This document shows positions 31,783 to 44,740 of a DNA stretch of 64,000 nt, in pieces. Origin of the DNA: Macropodus opercularis (taxonomy: Eukaryota; Chordata; Actinopteri; Anabantiformes; Osphronemidae). The first letter of the stretch is position 1; each line of letters opens with the position of its first letter. The stretch covers positions 13,524,501 to 13,588,500 of the forward strand of contig CM061106.1 in assembly GCA_030770545.1 (NCBI GenBank). Reading direction: 5' to 3'. Made by a program: the position numbers and the translations under genes. The notes below the pieces were generated by a model, which saw only the letters and a list, made by a program, of their open reading frames with translations, was not told where the DNA came from and ran no database searches.

Positions 31783-34194
31783 GTCATCCTTGCGTTTTGC
31801 TGTGTTCACTTAGCATAAAGCGGCAGAGCATCCAGAAAAAGCAGCGCAAATGCAGCCACCCACCAGCTGAACCACTGAGCTAGATGTGGGTAGTGAGGCT
31901 GCATTTTCAATCCATCTGCTGGAAACGTCCAGTTTCTACACATCAACCTACTGAAACTCCACCATCAGCTCCATTTAAACTAGAAGCCAGTCGTTAGTAT
32001 CAGTTATTGCTGCTCCCAGTGTCACAACCTCCACCTGTGAAGAAGAGCTGAGACGATGAGTGAACATTGATCTTTATCCAGTTCTTTAACGTAATAGATG
32101 CGTCAACACGGCTCATGTTTCCATCAGCACATGTCAACGTAAGTACAGTAGTTGTCACATTTGATACACTGATCTCTGTAATCTCCCAATAAACCATAAC
32201 TGCTCATCACATGTTTCAGTAGGAGACACATAACCTGTAGAGGCTGTGGCTGGTTTGTGTTTGCTAGTTGTCAGTATTAACACTTGTTCATTTGCTGGCC
32301 TTTGTTTCTTCCTCTATGCCAGTGTGTCACCTCGCTGGCTGCTCTCACATCTGTTCTCCTTCTCTGACCTCCAGCTCCTTGTTATTCACAGTTTGGACTT
32401 AGTGAGGTTTGTTACTTTCAGTTAATTTGTCTTTTGTTGTCTTCTAGTGTGTTTGCTTCTTTGCAGCTTAGCTGAGATTTGAATTCTTTTTAATAAATGT
32501 TGCTGTGTTTCCTGCATCCAGGTCATTTTGTTAGTCTGTGTTCATAACAATGAGAGAAATGAAGGGAAGAACCTGATAACAGGCAGCATAGAAACGTTGG
32601 TAAAACAATTGTGCTGTTGTGTTAGTGAAGGACGTCTGTGACGCGGTGGAGCCAGGAGAGAAACATCTGGTCTGGTCCAATGTTCCTTTAGGTAAACGCT
32701 GATATCAGACTGTCTCCAGGCGGATGTGGTAGAAGACAAAGACTCTCAGAGTCTCCTCTGGGTCGACCTGCGTCTCCAGCACCGTGACATCACCTCTGCT
32801 GGAAAGAAGGAATCCAGGCTGGACACAGACGTCGTCACGGTGGCCACAGGTGAGATCACTTTGCTTTTCTATAGAATGTGATGTGCTCTGTGTTTGTGGG
32901 TCAGCTGCTTGAATGTGGGTTAGATTGTGTGACTAAATCATAGGATTTGTTTTATATAGTTGTAGTTAATATATTGTTGGATATGAAGTTAATGGAACTA
33001 ACGTCACTATAAATAATGAACTAACTGCATGTGTTGTGTTGCCAACACACATACAAAATAAAATCATATCTGTCAGTAAGTAGAAACTATTACAGGACAG
33101 TTATCCAATAAAAGGTAGGATCCAGGCGTCCAGGCCGACAAAACGGCGCCACCTAATGGTTACTTCCTAACCCACTGCCCTACATATACATCTATTCAAC
33201 GTTCCATACGCTACCATTTGTTTCAGTGCCTGGGTCGCTAACCTCAGTGTTTTACTGCAGCTGGTCTTTCATTTTGTCGGATCGAGCCGAACAAGGCCAA
33301 CGTCAGCAGGTAACGTCTGAACAGATGAGCTGGAACTTGCAACAAGAGGTCGATGGCGTCCTGCTGTTCCCTATTGTTCTCTGTCAGCACAGGTAGAAAT
33401 TGTGGGACCTGCTCTCCACAGTTTCTCAATCTCTCCCCTGGCACCAGAGAACTTTCCCCTTGAAGTCGTGGGTCAAGCTGGAAAAACCCAATGTACTGTA
33501 TTTAAATAGCATTGTTCTGTTCCAACTGGATGATTAGACACATACTAGTCAGTATATCACTGTAAAGAGCTTGAGTGAGAGGGGCATCGCCTCCAAGGAG
33601 TTCTTCACGGGTGATGGAGGAAATCACCAGAGCTAACGGTGGCAAAGCATCGCTAACATTTCCCCAAGAGCAGTTCCTGAATGTGAATGAAACTGGTCTG
33701 TGAGCTGTGTATGGACCTCAGGGTTTCTAGGTTCACCACACCTGAGGTTACCCATCACCCACAGCTGCTCAGGTGTGTAATGATGCTCAGTAGCAGGAGG
33801 AGGATTGTTCCAACTGGAAACAAACGCGTAGACTCATCTGTAGCATTGGAAGGAATGTGTGACGCACACAGATCATCAAGTCCATCTACAAGCAACTGCA
33901 GCTCTGCCTCAGACACTGAGGACGTCTGTCCACACATCCCTCCACAGTCTCTCAACTCTAGAAGAAAAGAAGAGGAAACTCAGAAACACCCAATCTGAGA
34001 CAGTCTCCTCTCCACAAGTTCACTTTAAATGTCTGATGCAAAGCTTCAGTTAATACTTCATCTCAGGTTTTTAACAAGCCACATGCTCAGTGACATTTCA
34101 ACAGCTAACCCACATCATCGTGTCTCCATCTACCAGCTGCCCTTTAAACTATGTCCAGGAAGATCAAGACCACTCACACGTCCATGAAGGACCC

Positions 34195-34425
34195 ACTGAA
34201 CGACCCTGTAACGGTGGAGGAGGAGTCAGTAGTTGAGTTTACACCTTCTCACTGCCCTCAGGCCTATTTCCCTCAACGAGCCCGTTCTCTACAGGTGTAG
34301 AGTGAAACCTACCTGGAGGATGAATCTGTGTCTCCACCAACTTCCCTCAGACTGAAGAAGCTTCTGGACAGATGGAGAAACATTTCTGCCAAATAGAAGA
34401 AGCCCAGTTGCCACAACTCAACTTC
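34195..34425 (+). repeat. Dispersed repeat, copy 2 of 3
   Basis: Contains CCAACTTCCCTCAGACTGAA and GAAACATTTCTGCC, shared in order with the copies at 8725-8890 and 53485-53705. Confidence 0.55.
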
Positions 34426-35399
34426 AGACACATCATATGTAGAAATCAGTTTTCACTGTCATCAGTTTTCAGTGTGTGACTTGATCCCAAAAGCATGGAT
34501 CACAGTTTTCAACTCAAAGCCACTAAAGCCAACGTCTAAATGGATTCAATACAAAATAACAAAAAGAGTCAGCACCTTGTAGTCACAGCAAACAAGCTCA
34601 CGTGGTTCTACAACAAGTTTTCTACAGAAAATCTAGGAGCTCACAGCGTTTCTGCAAAGTAGAAATAGTTTAGATTTGTCTAAAACCAGCTCAGTTCCTT
34701 TCATTTCTAGCTGGTTGGCTCCAAGCTACATATGTTACAGAATCCTTTCCAACTATCGCGTCTTATATACTGAATGTGCATAAGCAACCACACCTCTGAT
34801 CGTGAGCCAGGCTCTGCCAGTCATGACGCCTGCTCTTCCTGGGCCACGCACAGTAAGCATGAAGCAGCCAATGGCTCCATTTTCTCCTCCACCAGCTTTA
34901 AGAAGAAAAAATATATAAACATAACCATATTTCTGATAAACGTGAGACGTCTTCTGACGTCTTTAGGTGTAGTTATAGCTTTGTGGGATCAGATTGTTCT
35001 CTACTGATCCCAAAGCTACAAACTATTAGTGAGGAGCAAAAGAATGAAAGTGTGCAAAGAAAAGGTTTAGTAGAGACGCTTCACTAGAATCCACCCTTTA
35101 CAAACGTATGTACAGAGACAACCAATATTACTGCTTCTGTGTTTCTACAACCATTTACTGCAAATGTCCTGGTGCATATAAGAAAAGTTTATCACTGAGT
35201 GAATATAAAGTAACCTCATACTGTTTTGTGGCCTTAGGGAAGAGCTTGAATGCAGTGTTTGCAGCAAGCTGAGTGTAAACCAAGTGGTTTTAGTCTGTGT
35301 ATGTATAACATTACATACATTTTATTGTTTTTTTGTATTTGTAATTGAGTGAGACAGAGAGAACGATGACAGTTGGAAGTAACATTCATTCATCTTCTA

Positions 35400-35510
35400 C
35401 CGCTTCTTCTTCTTCGTGTGCTGGAGTCTATCCCAGCTGACTATGGATAGAGGCAGGGTTCACCCTGGACAGATCACCAGTCTGTGGCAGGGCCACACAT
35501 CCTTCCTTAG
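35400..35510 (+). repeat. Teleost interspersed repeat fragment
   Basis: GGAGTCTATCCCAGCTGACT and CACCCTGGACAGATCACCAG match the family seen at 20600-20925. Confidence 0.65.
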
Positions 35511-38500
35511 CTGATGGTTCCACAGCTGACAATGGTGTGAGCTGGTCCCACACCAACCAGCAGAAGCAGGATTCTGTGGACCAGCTTCTCCCGTCCAGTA
35601 GCTGTGTCACAGACCCTGTATGTGTGTGTTGCTGCATTCATGTCATGTTCATGGATTCACTGTGTAGATGGTCGACTCCCACCTATCAGCGAGTTTCTTC
35701 TTACCCTCTACTTCCTGTTGCTAGAAGCTCTCTATCTCCAGAGACCTTCAGAAGTTCACTTATCAGCTGACTTTCAAAGTTGGAACCTTGGTCACTATGA
35801 ATGTTCTATAAACCCGTAGACACAGAAGTAACGATCCCAAAGAACTCTGGCCACCTGCTCAGCCGTCTGATTGCATGGAAATGTCTGAGCCTTGGGAAAC
35901 GGGCTGTTATGACTAAGACATCAAGACGTCATCCTCTGCTGACCAAAAGTCGATACAGACCAGAGGCCTAGTAGTTTGCATACTCTCCAGTGGAGCCTCC
36001 CCTCAGGCTTAGATGTACATAGTCTCTACATCCCTGTCAATGTCAGGCCAAAACAAATCTCTGTCTCGACAAATACAGGATTCTCAACTGTGACTAAAGT
36101 CCAGCCATGTCATGAGCAACCACAATGGAGAAATTCAATTGTTGCAACAGCTACAAAAAATATTAAGGTGCAAAGAAAATGACCCATTATGCAAATTCCC
36201 AACTGTTCCAACTACCAGACACTGAACATAAAGTCCCAGATCAACTACAGCAGATGATCTGCACGGTGGCTGTTAGACTGGTTGGTTGTAGAGTCTAACA
36301 GCAGTGGATGAAGGATCTGTGGCATCGCTCCTTCCTACACTTGTTGGGTTTAGTTGTGTCAGGTCTTAAACTTACTTGTAAAGTGTCTTGAAACAACTGC
36401 TGCTGTGAATTGATGTCATATAAATAAAGCTGAATTGACCTGAATCCCACCTACTGTGCAGGGCTACAGGGCGTCGTCCGTAACTGCTGCAGTGAATCAC
36501 ACAGCGTTTACTTTACATTTCAGTGGACGACGTTGAAATGCAGACGTTCATTTTTTATTTTGAAAGGTCTGTTTCCAGTTTTGTCATTTGCTCATTATTT
36601 CAGCTTTACTGTGTTGGTAGTTTTCACCTGTCATCTCTCTTTCTCTCTCTCTGCTTATTGTACTTACAGCCTCAGTTTTCTCCACGTCCTTGTGTAATTG
36701 TAATCTCATATCACTGGCGTCTGGTTTTGTTCTTTGCCGTCAAGTTGTCGACTTCATGTTCTGTGTTTACAAGTACGTTTTTGCCATGTTTTTGTCCAAG
36801 AGGATTTCTTTGTTCTACTTTTTAAATATATCTTTATTGACAATTTCACACATAATACACAGAATGTAATGCACAACACATGAACACCACAAACACATAT
36901 GGACAATTATAACAATAATAGCAAGAAGAACAACAGTTCAGAACCACTACCACAATAGCAGCAACCGTAAAGATAATCATCACTATGTTCATTTCTATCA
37001 TTAATATTATTACAATTATATATAATAATAACATCATTATCACTATCACGACCATTATCTTCATCATCATTAGTGGGTGGAAGCGTCTGGCTGACGGTTA
37101 ACATCTGAGGAATGTTCCTGCTTCTTTCTACCATGTGTTCAGTGACCTTTGAACTTTCTTTAAATGTTCAAGGTTTACGATGTAGTAAAGTGGCTGAAAC
37201 AGAGCTGAACAACTAGAGAACGAGTTGAAACAAAACAAAGCATAATGGACTAACATTAAGTTAGTGACTGATTCGCTGAATAAAGCAAAGCCCAGGCTTA
37301 AACCTGCAGCTTGTCAGCTTCGTGTCCTCCTCGGGCAACGTCTGCTCCCAGACAGACAGGCAGCCCGTCGCTGTGTCTGCAGCAGATGAGCGGCTGGTTG
37401 CAGCGGAACCAGGAGCCACCGCTAAACAACACAGCTACACGAAGCCCAGGATGTTAGAGCAGCGGGAGTTGATTCCCTGAAGTCTGAACAGTGGCCTCAG
37501 CAGCGAATCGGCTGCTGTCAGCGCAGAGACGCCGAAACGTGTCGCTCTTAGAAACGTTACAAACGAGTCTGACACGTTGCAACGAGTGAACGATTTGTTG
37601 CCTCAATGTTACAACTGATTAAACACATTACGTGGTTATTAGTAACAAAGGCTCTAAGCTGTGACGTCACACGTCATGAACTGTTTCTGTCTGAAACAAA
37701 GCAAACTAAACCTGTAAAAGTATAAAACAGTTGTGTTGAGGTAGTTCTACAGGCCGGGTGTAGTCTCTGTGCTTTTATTTTGATAGGTGATGGCGGAAGC
37801 AGTGGTTATGCCTAGATGTGCTCTTGATTAGTTGGTGTGTTTAATGTGACAGTGATCAGATAAATAGTTTAACTGTGGTGACCTGTGTTAAATCCCAGAG
37901 TTACTGCATGTACGTGCTCGTAGAATAGCTTTGCTGAGAGCTTACACTAGAGCTTCATCATTTCACAACCACAGAACAATATTTCTACACCCGCTTATCT
38001 GACGCTGCCTTGGAATTATTGTTTGTTTACTTATTTCCTATTACTAAACGTCCAGATTGACAGGTGAGGTCATTAAAATTACCTGTGCACCTTTAAACTC
38101 TTAACGTTTTTCATGTTGGGAGGCTTTTTATTTTAAAGTTGTTTAAATTCTGTGATGCATGTGTTTGCAAAATGAAACTAGATTAATTCAATAACACACA
38201 CGTTGGCTCTCTTTTGCCACCTGCAACGGCAGAGAGCCAGTACCGAGCCTTTCTCCAGCTGAAGGCTTTGAAGACCGTGTCCCGTAAATCTGAGCTGCAG
38301 AGAGGACCTGATCCGTTTTCTTTGTTTTTGTTAACTTGTCACTATTTGTTCACAGTGAGGGGATTAAAGTGAAGCCAGTCAATATAAAACTAACGAATAT
38401 TCAGACCAGACGTGTGTGTAAGGGATTAAATTGCAGTAAATGTTCTTGTGCAGTGTTGATGAAGACACAGACACATGAAGAACTGGCAGAAAATCTGGTG

Positions 38501-38991
38501 AGAGAAAAGTTCAAGGCTCAACTACGACATGATGCTTGAGCTCACGCTGACCTGACAGAGCAGCAGTCATTGAACATCACATGTCCATCTACACTGGCTC
38601 AGAACTTGGACTGTGCTTCACCAGCCTTTGCTCACGTCATGACGACAAACACATTTCACCTTCTTCAGACGCCAGTGGTTCACTTTGACTCAATTTAATA
38701 GACACTTTGTTTCTGTGAACTGACTTGAACCTCCTTGGTCCAAAGCATCCACAGGCCTGATGCTGCTAAAAGGAGACTATGCTGATCTCTCCTCTCCAAA
38801 CACAGAACATCAGTCTGGTTTAGAATCAACGCTGCTTCATAGTTAGAGCAGAGACGTGACCTCAGCAGGACACTGAAGCTACTAATGTCCAGCTGAACTA
38901 TAGCTTTGTGCTGCCTCCTCCTAGGAGCCCCAGCGATTTAGGTCCAGACAGACTTTGAACTGTCCAGCTCTGCTGTCATGACGCGTTTTAA

Positions 38992-39772
38992 TAAGATAAG
39001 ATAAGACTTTATTTATCCCGCAGTGGGGAAATTCTGGTGACCCAGCAGCAGCAGAGAAACAGTTGGAAAGAAAAATTACAATAATAACAAAAAAAGAGTA
39101 AAATACGTTACACATTATATACAAAAAGAAAATGTACATCCCTAAACATAAAGTGCCAAATGAAAATGTAAAAAATGACATACATGCAACATGTTGACCG
39201 CACGGCACACATCACACTATAAACATGCTTCCAGTCATGTTGATGTGTTGTAGAGTCTTATTGCCGTGGGTATGAAGGACCTCCGGTAGCGCTCAGTCCT
39301 ACACTTCGGGTGCAGCAGTCTCGCGCTGTGTGAGCTGCGTTGGTCCTCCACGGTTTGGTGCAGGGGGTGGGAGGGGTTGGCCATGATGGACGACAGTTTC
39401 GCCCGCGTCCTTCTATTGGCCACCACCTCGATGGACTCCAGTGGGCAGCCCAGGACAGAGCCAGCTTTCTTTACCAGTTTGTTCAGTCTCTTCCTGTCTC
39501 TGTCCGCGCTGCCGCCCGCCCAGCACACAACGCCGTAGAGGACTGATGCCACTACCGTGTCATAAACAGTCCGTAGGAGAGCCCTGCTCACCCCAAAGGA
39601 CCTCAGTCGCCTCAGCAGGTGGAGGCGACTCTGGCCCCTCCTGTACAGGGCATCCGAGTTGTCAGTCCAGTCCAGGTTTCTGTTGAGGTGGACACCCAGA
39701 TATTTGTAAGTGTCCACCATCTCAATTTCACAACCCCTTATGCACACCGGCGGCGGTGGTGCTCCTGCAATA
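38992..39772 (-). mobile_element. 5'-truncated LINE, L2/Rex-like, 3' end
   Basis: A minus-strand open segment (39747-39235) encodes the C-terminal part of a non-LTR reverse transcriptase ORF: DTYKYLGVHLNRNLDWT, YRRGQSRLHLLRRL, VVASVLYGVVCWAGG, ending at a stop. A 3' UTR follows with the typical CAGAATTTCCCCACTGCGGG and ATAAATAAAGT end and a (TCTTA)n tail at 39006-38992. It is truncated at its 5' side. The same 3' UTR recurs at 62138-62318 on the other strand. Confidence 0.9.
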
Positions 39773-39844
39773 GCAGATATTCTGTGATATAGAACCCCCG
39801 TCCACTAAATCATCTGATAGTTTAAGATTAAAACCAACCATCAC

Positions 39845-40020
39845 ACACTGAACACGTATTTAACCAGCGAGGGAGCGATAGGTGAACCGTGACATAGCAG
39901 AATATTACTGTACTTCTGTTGAACCACAAGCCAAAACTCATGTCTTATTTTAATGAAGTCACTTTCAGCTCATTTTTATTGACAATTGCGTCTCTGAAAA
40001 AACCAACAGGTCGTAGGTAG
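39845..40020. repeat. Block shared with the 3' flank of zinc-finger gene B
   Basis: AGCGAGGGAGC, then AGAATATTACTGTACTTCTG and TTGAACCACAAG, followed by matching sequence to about 40020, align with 51110-51290. It is probably part of the tandem duplication that produced both zinc-finger genes. Confidence 0.75.
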
Positions 40021-40458
40021 GTAGGTCACCTGTACAGCGTCTGGTTGTTGGTTGTATTGTCACTACTTTTCTAAACACTGCATCCATGTTATCGAGACGC
40101 TTTAATTCCATTATTTGATGACAGTTCCATTCAAAGTAAAAAACGCTAAAATAGCACCTGGCAGCTGCAGGTTTTGGAGCCAGAGTGGCTCCTGCTCTGA
40201 TCTGTTTTCCAGGTGCAGTTCATCGCCAACGATTCGACTTTGTTTAGTTTTAGACAGAAGGTAGAGAAACCTGCTGCTAAACAATAACTAGGCCACGTTT
40301 AAAGACGTCCATGTGCTGGGAAAGCTTTCACAACATGTTCATGCTTCTCCAGCATCAACACCTTGATGTTCTGCCACAGGTTTCTACATAGTGGGATTTT
40401 GTAGAACACTTACAAAACACAGCAACAAAAACTGAAAATGTTTCCAAACCCTTTAAAT

Positions 40459-41508
40459 CAGGGCTGTCAAACTCAAATACTCAGTGGGCCAAAATTGAAA
40501 ACTGGATCAAAGTCGTGGGCCGACATTTATTGAAAAAAAATCTTCCTCTAGATATAACAATGAACCTTTTCTTATGGACCCAAACAAGTTTTGCTTAAAA
40601 AGTGGATATAGAACAAGCAAAGCTTAAAACCAAACTAGACTATTTCCGTAAGAATATGCTCTGTGAATGCTGAATTTATTCCCAAGAACTGGTGACTGTA
40701 CTGAGTTTAAAAAGTTCTTAAAGGTAGTTTAAGAAAAATACAAGTGGTTAAAAAAGAGCTAAACATGTTCAGAACAAGTTAAAAGTCTTAAATTTCAAAA
40801 TAAAGCATAATGAAATAATATTAAATAAGTATTTATAATTAAATAATTAAAGAAAACACAGTTAAGTTGATCCAAACAGTAAAAGTATAGAAAACACCTA
40901 AAACGTGTTGAGATTTTTGCAAGACTTTCCTGACATTGCTGAAGTTTTAAAAGCATTATTACAACAAGCAGAACATTCAGATTCAATTTAATGACAACAA
41001 ACATCACTTTTAAAAAGTCACATCTCCAGCAGGATTTGAACCACCTCAAAGCCGATACTTTAATCTGCGACTTGTGTGAGTTTCATGTCCAAAGACTGAA
41101 AATTGTTGAATTCCCAGCGAGTTGAAAACGCTAATCTGTCTCTTCTGCTCCGCGAGTCAGACAGAAAAATGAGGCGTTCCATGACGCAGAAGCGGTCGCC
41201 CTCGGTGCACAGTGACCAAGTGTCTACATTCGCTTCACAGCGTTCACAGTGACAATAAAGATTAAGAAAACAATACTGTGAATGTATCTTTTAGCCATTT
41301 TGGGAGGGCAGCACGGTGCCAGTATCAGCATACTATCTATGACTACGGTCAACAGAGGAGTGGGCGTTAATGGGTCCTGTCGTGATTGAACCCACCAAAA
41401 CGCCAACAGAGAATTCTGGGATTTGTAGTATAGCGGTACATGCTAATTACCGGCGAGCCAGCTCTAATAGTAATTTGGTATGGCTTCGCGGGCCAAATGA
41501 CACCTATG
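40459..41508. mobile_element. Non-autonomous hAT-type element with 8-bp target duplication
   Basis: Perfect 8-bp direct repeats CTTTAAAT flank it (40451-40458 and 41509-41516). The left end CAGGGCTGTCAAACTC and right end (reverse) CATAGGTGTCATTTGGCC form imperfect terminal inverted repeats of the kind seen in common vertebrate hAT elements. No transposase is encoded in its 1050 bp; the interior is AT-rich. Confidence 0.85.
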
Positions 41509-41559
41509 CTTTAAATGATAAAGGTTTTTTTCCGTGAACGTTTGGTGCTCAGATTAAAG

Positions 41560-41816
41560 GAAAAACGTTTTTTAAATTTCTCCATAACAAAAATTTATCT
41601 CTAGCATAAACCTGTTTAAGCTGCTGGATATGATGTTAGCAGATGTTTTTCCACAGTTTGAAAGTTTCTGTGCAGTGTGAATACATTGGTGGCATTTTAG
41701 GATGGAGGAGGTAGAGATGATTTTAACACAACTAGCAGGAATTAAGTCTTTCGCCAATGTGAAAGCGCTGGTGGGCGATTAGGGTGGAGGAATTAGAGAA
41801 CGTTTTTCACACACCA
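41560..41816 (-). pseudogene. Decayed terminal zinc fingers of gene A
   Basis: Past the gene A stop, a further finger is still readable with indels (FSNSSTLIAHQRFHIGER) and then remnants of the tail (LKCHQCIHTAQKLSNCGK) that is intact in gene B (RWHQRIHIAQELSNSGK). The first codon of the lost finger, expected TAC/TAT for tyrosine, is TAG. Confidence 0.8.
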
Positions 41817-44352
41817 CTAAGGCTTCTCTCCAGTGTGAATACGTTGATGCCTCACTAAGCTGCTGAGGTGAGAGAACACTTTTCCACACTGTTCACATGA
41901 GTGAGCCTTTTCTCCAGTGTGAGTACGACAGTGGATTTTCAACGTCTCTGACCTGTGGAAAGCTGCTCCACAGTCGTTGCAGGTGTACGGTCTTTCTCCT
42001 GTATGAATCAGCTGATGTGACTTTAGATTATCTCTCCTAGTGAAAGCTTTTCCACACTGGTCACAGCTGTATGGTTTATCTCCAGAGTGAACCTTCTGAT
42101 GTTGTACTAATTTACTGTGCTGAGAGAATGCTTTTCCACACTGTTCACATGAGTGAGGTTTCTCTCCAGTGTGAATATGTTGATGTCTTCGTAAGTTGCT
42201 GGAGTCAGAGAACATTTTTCCACACTGTTCACACCAGTGGGGTTTCTCTCCAGTGTGAACACGTTGATGTTTTACTAATTGACTGTGCTGAGAGAACGCT
42301 TTTCCACACTGTTCACACCAGTAAGGTTTCTCTCCAGTGTGAACACGTTGATGCGTTACTAAGCTGCTGAGGTGAGAGAACGCTTTTCCACACTGTTTAC
42401 ACCAATGAGGTTTCTCTCCAGAGTGAACACGCTGATGTTTTACTAATTTACTGTGCTGAGAGAACGCTTTTCCACACTGTTTACATGAGTGAGGCTTCTC
42501 TCCAGTGTGAATACGACAATGGATTTTCAACGTCTCTGACCTGTGGAAAGCTGCTCCACAGTCGTTGCAGGTGTACGGTCTTTCTCCTGTATGAATCAGC
42601 TGATGTGACTTTAGGCTACTTCTCCTAGTGAAAACTTTTCCACACTGGTCACAGCTGTAAGATTTATCTCCAGAGTGAACCTTCTGATGCTTCTTTAGCT
42701 CTGATGGGCTGGTGAAGGTTTGGTCATATTGCTGACAGACATGCAGCCTTGAAGTCCTTCTTCCTCTGGGTTTCTAAAGTGACAGATATAGAAAAGGAGA
42801 AAATTAAATCTCATGATGGCACAAATGGCTACAAAACAAAAAGATAGCAAGGTCCCCAGAACTTCTGTTACTTTTGATTATGCTAGAATACTGTCAGAGA
42901 GCCCAGAGGAACTGATTGAACGTTGATGAACATTGATTGTAATGGTGAATTTCAACATAGGTAGAAATATGAAACCCAGGCTTAAGCATCTTAATTAATT
43001 TAAATGAAACTGTATGGTGAGTTTTATAATTAGTTACGATGACAGTTATACAGTGTTGTATATTACACGGTGAAAATAGCAGATAGTAGATGTGGACATA
43101 GTGTGAAAGTATCAAAGACATGAGGTAGGTCAAATGCTGATCTGTGACAGAATCTAAATAAAAGTTAATTAACAAGGAGAATCAGTGGAAAGAACCAAAG
43201 ACAGATGATCATGGAGAACACAGGTTCAAATAAAGGAATAGATCCTGATCAGAAATGAGACAAGGAGTAGATGGTGTCTGTTCACATGTAAAAGCTGTTC
43301 TACCATTGGTTAGTAGATGTTGAACACGCTGTCTAACATAGTTTAGTTGGAAAACACCAATGATGCCATGGACGTAAGTATATTGTTGTTAGGAGACAAC
43401 ATTAGCATGACATCAACAGAAAATAAGTATAAAACCCTGGGTTGGGTTGGTTGGAAGAGAGCTGTGGATTTTAAAGAGATTCAGCCTGAAAGACATAACT
43501 GTCTCTGTGCATTTGGTTCTGTATCCATCATTCCAACAATGTAATATTTAATTGATTTTGCTCTTCTGTCCATCTTCAGGGAGGTTTGCTACAGAGCCAT
43601 GGGCTGTAAACCTGTGCACAGTGAACAAAGCAACATTGAGATCTCTGGAGATGGACTTGTAGCCTTGAGATTGTCTGAGATTTTCTCTCAAACGCACAGA
43701 CAAACTCTTCACACTTCATTCTCGTCTCAATGCTCAGTGTGATACACAACACAAAGGCTGAGTCAGCTTTTCTACATTTTAACTAGTTGCTAGTGTGATG
43801 ACTGTTGTCTACAGTTGTTACTTGCCACAGTTGGTCTACACATAAATTTAAGAAGCATCACATGTTTCAAAAGCAATTATTTCTTACAAGGGTGGCAACA
43901 GCTTTGTCCAGTGCAGCCTCTCCTAATAAAATAACAACATGTGAGAACCAAAACATTTGCACCTGCAACAATTTTTTGAGAGAAGGTTTGAATTTTCTGA
44001 CAGAACTGCAACTACTGCACTAAAAATCACAAATGCCTAAAAATAATACAGATTTGCTGAAGTTGTCCACAGCAAAGAACTTCAGAATTAATCTCACAGG
44101 ATTTTTAGACGTCTTTACATATTTTAATTCTGGCTAATTATCTATTCACATAAGCTCGAGGCTCATGTTCAGGTTTTCAGTGTCGCTATGAGCCACTTTT
44201 AGTGGTGAACTCGTCAGCACCGACCTGCTGATCTGTGGAACCAGTTTGGTTGTTGTCCTGCTGCTCCGTAGCGCTCATGGACTGGACTTTATGAACGGAC
44301 ACGTCCTCTGCTTTTAGTTCCACCTGGTGCTGATCCATTTCAACCTTGATCT
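41817..44352 (-). CDS. C2H2 zinc-finger protein, gene A
   Basis: Exon 44352-44225 (ATG at 44338) encodes 38 residues ending TDQQ; the donor is CAG|GTCGGT and the phase is 0. The finger exon runs 42773-41817 (acceptor ACTTTAG). Total about 356 residues. It holds one degenerate finger (CQQY replaces CxxC) and ten intact C2H2 fingers with TGEKP/SGDKP linkers, the form of sequence-specific nuclear DNA-binding proteins. No KRAB, SCAN or BTB domain is encoded. Fingers 2-4 and 9-11 are near-copies 588 bp apart, exactly seven finger lengths. A strong donor (GGA|GTAAGT) at 46260 suggests a noncoding first exon just inside piggyBac copy 2's insertion point. The array ends by a nonsense codon relative to gene B. 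Targets are unknown; such clusters often repress mobile elements (family knowledge). Confidence 0.85.
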
Positions 44353-44682
44353 CTGTGAAGGTAAATTATAAGGAAACACTGATGAGAGTGATAGAATAGG
44401 ATAGAACCACCAGGAGCCCAGTGTTGCCAGTCGCTTTAAAACTACTGTATTTTGACTATCGTGTAAACACTTGAATAATCACTGCTAGGATAGTGAATTA
44501 AAAACAACCTATGTGCAGGGAAGTACAGTAACATGCAGAAGAGCATTTAACACTTTATTATTAACACAACATTCCAATACTTACTTTGATGTTAAACACT
44601 AATTGAAGACTGAAGTGGTGAAGCACAACTATGGTACATTTGGCTACAGTGTTGTCCTTCAGCAGATGTTCACTACATTTCA

Positions 44683-44740
44683 TCAGCCATAGAGTAACAG
44701 CGCCACTCGCTGGATAATGTGAGGAACTACTCTGTTAAGA
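44683..44740. repeat. Dispersed block, inverted partner of 12.25 kb
   Basis: Reverse complement of the 12235-12295 block, in the 5' intron of zinc-finger gene A. Confidence 0.6.

Larger units (their letters stand above)
31783..38991. other. Long stretch without a supported gene
   Basis: Contains repeat debris (34195-34425, 35400-35500) and an ATT/ATC-rich run near 36950-37065. A minus-strand open segment around 33480-33244 (PQFLPVLTENNREQQ, LLLQVPAHLFRRYL) looks protein-like but is unassigned. The 37300-37570 block is CpG-richer and might be a promoter. Nothing else recognised. Confidence 0.35.

Noticed and set aside
36846..37134. Minus-strand frames rich in I, M, V and N
   Set aside because: They arise from an AT-rich ATT/ATC simple sequence.
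42071..42370. Plus-strand open frame opposite the gene A fingers
   Set aside because: A shadow of the 84-bp finger repeat; no start, splice or family support.
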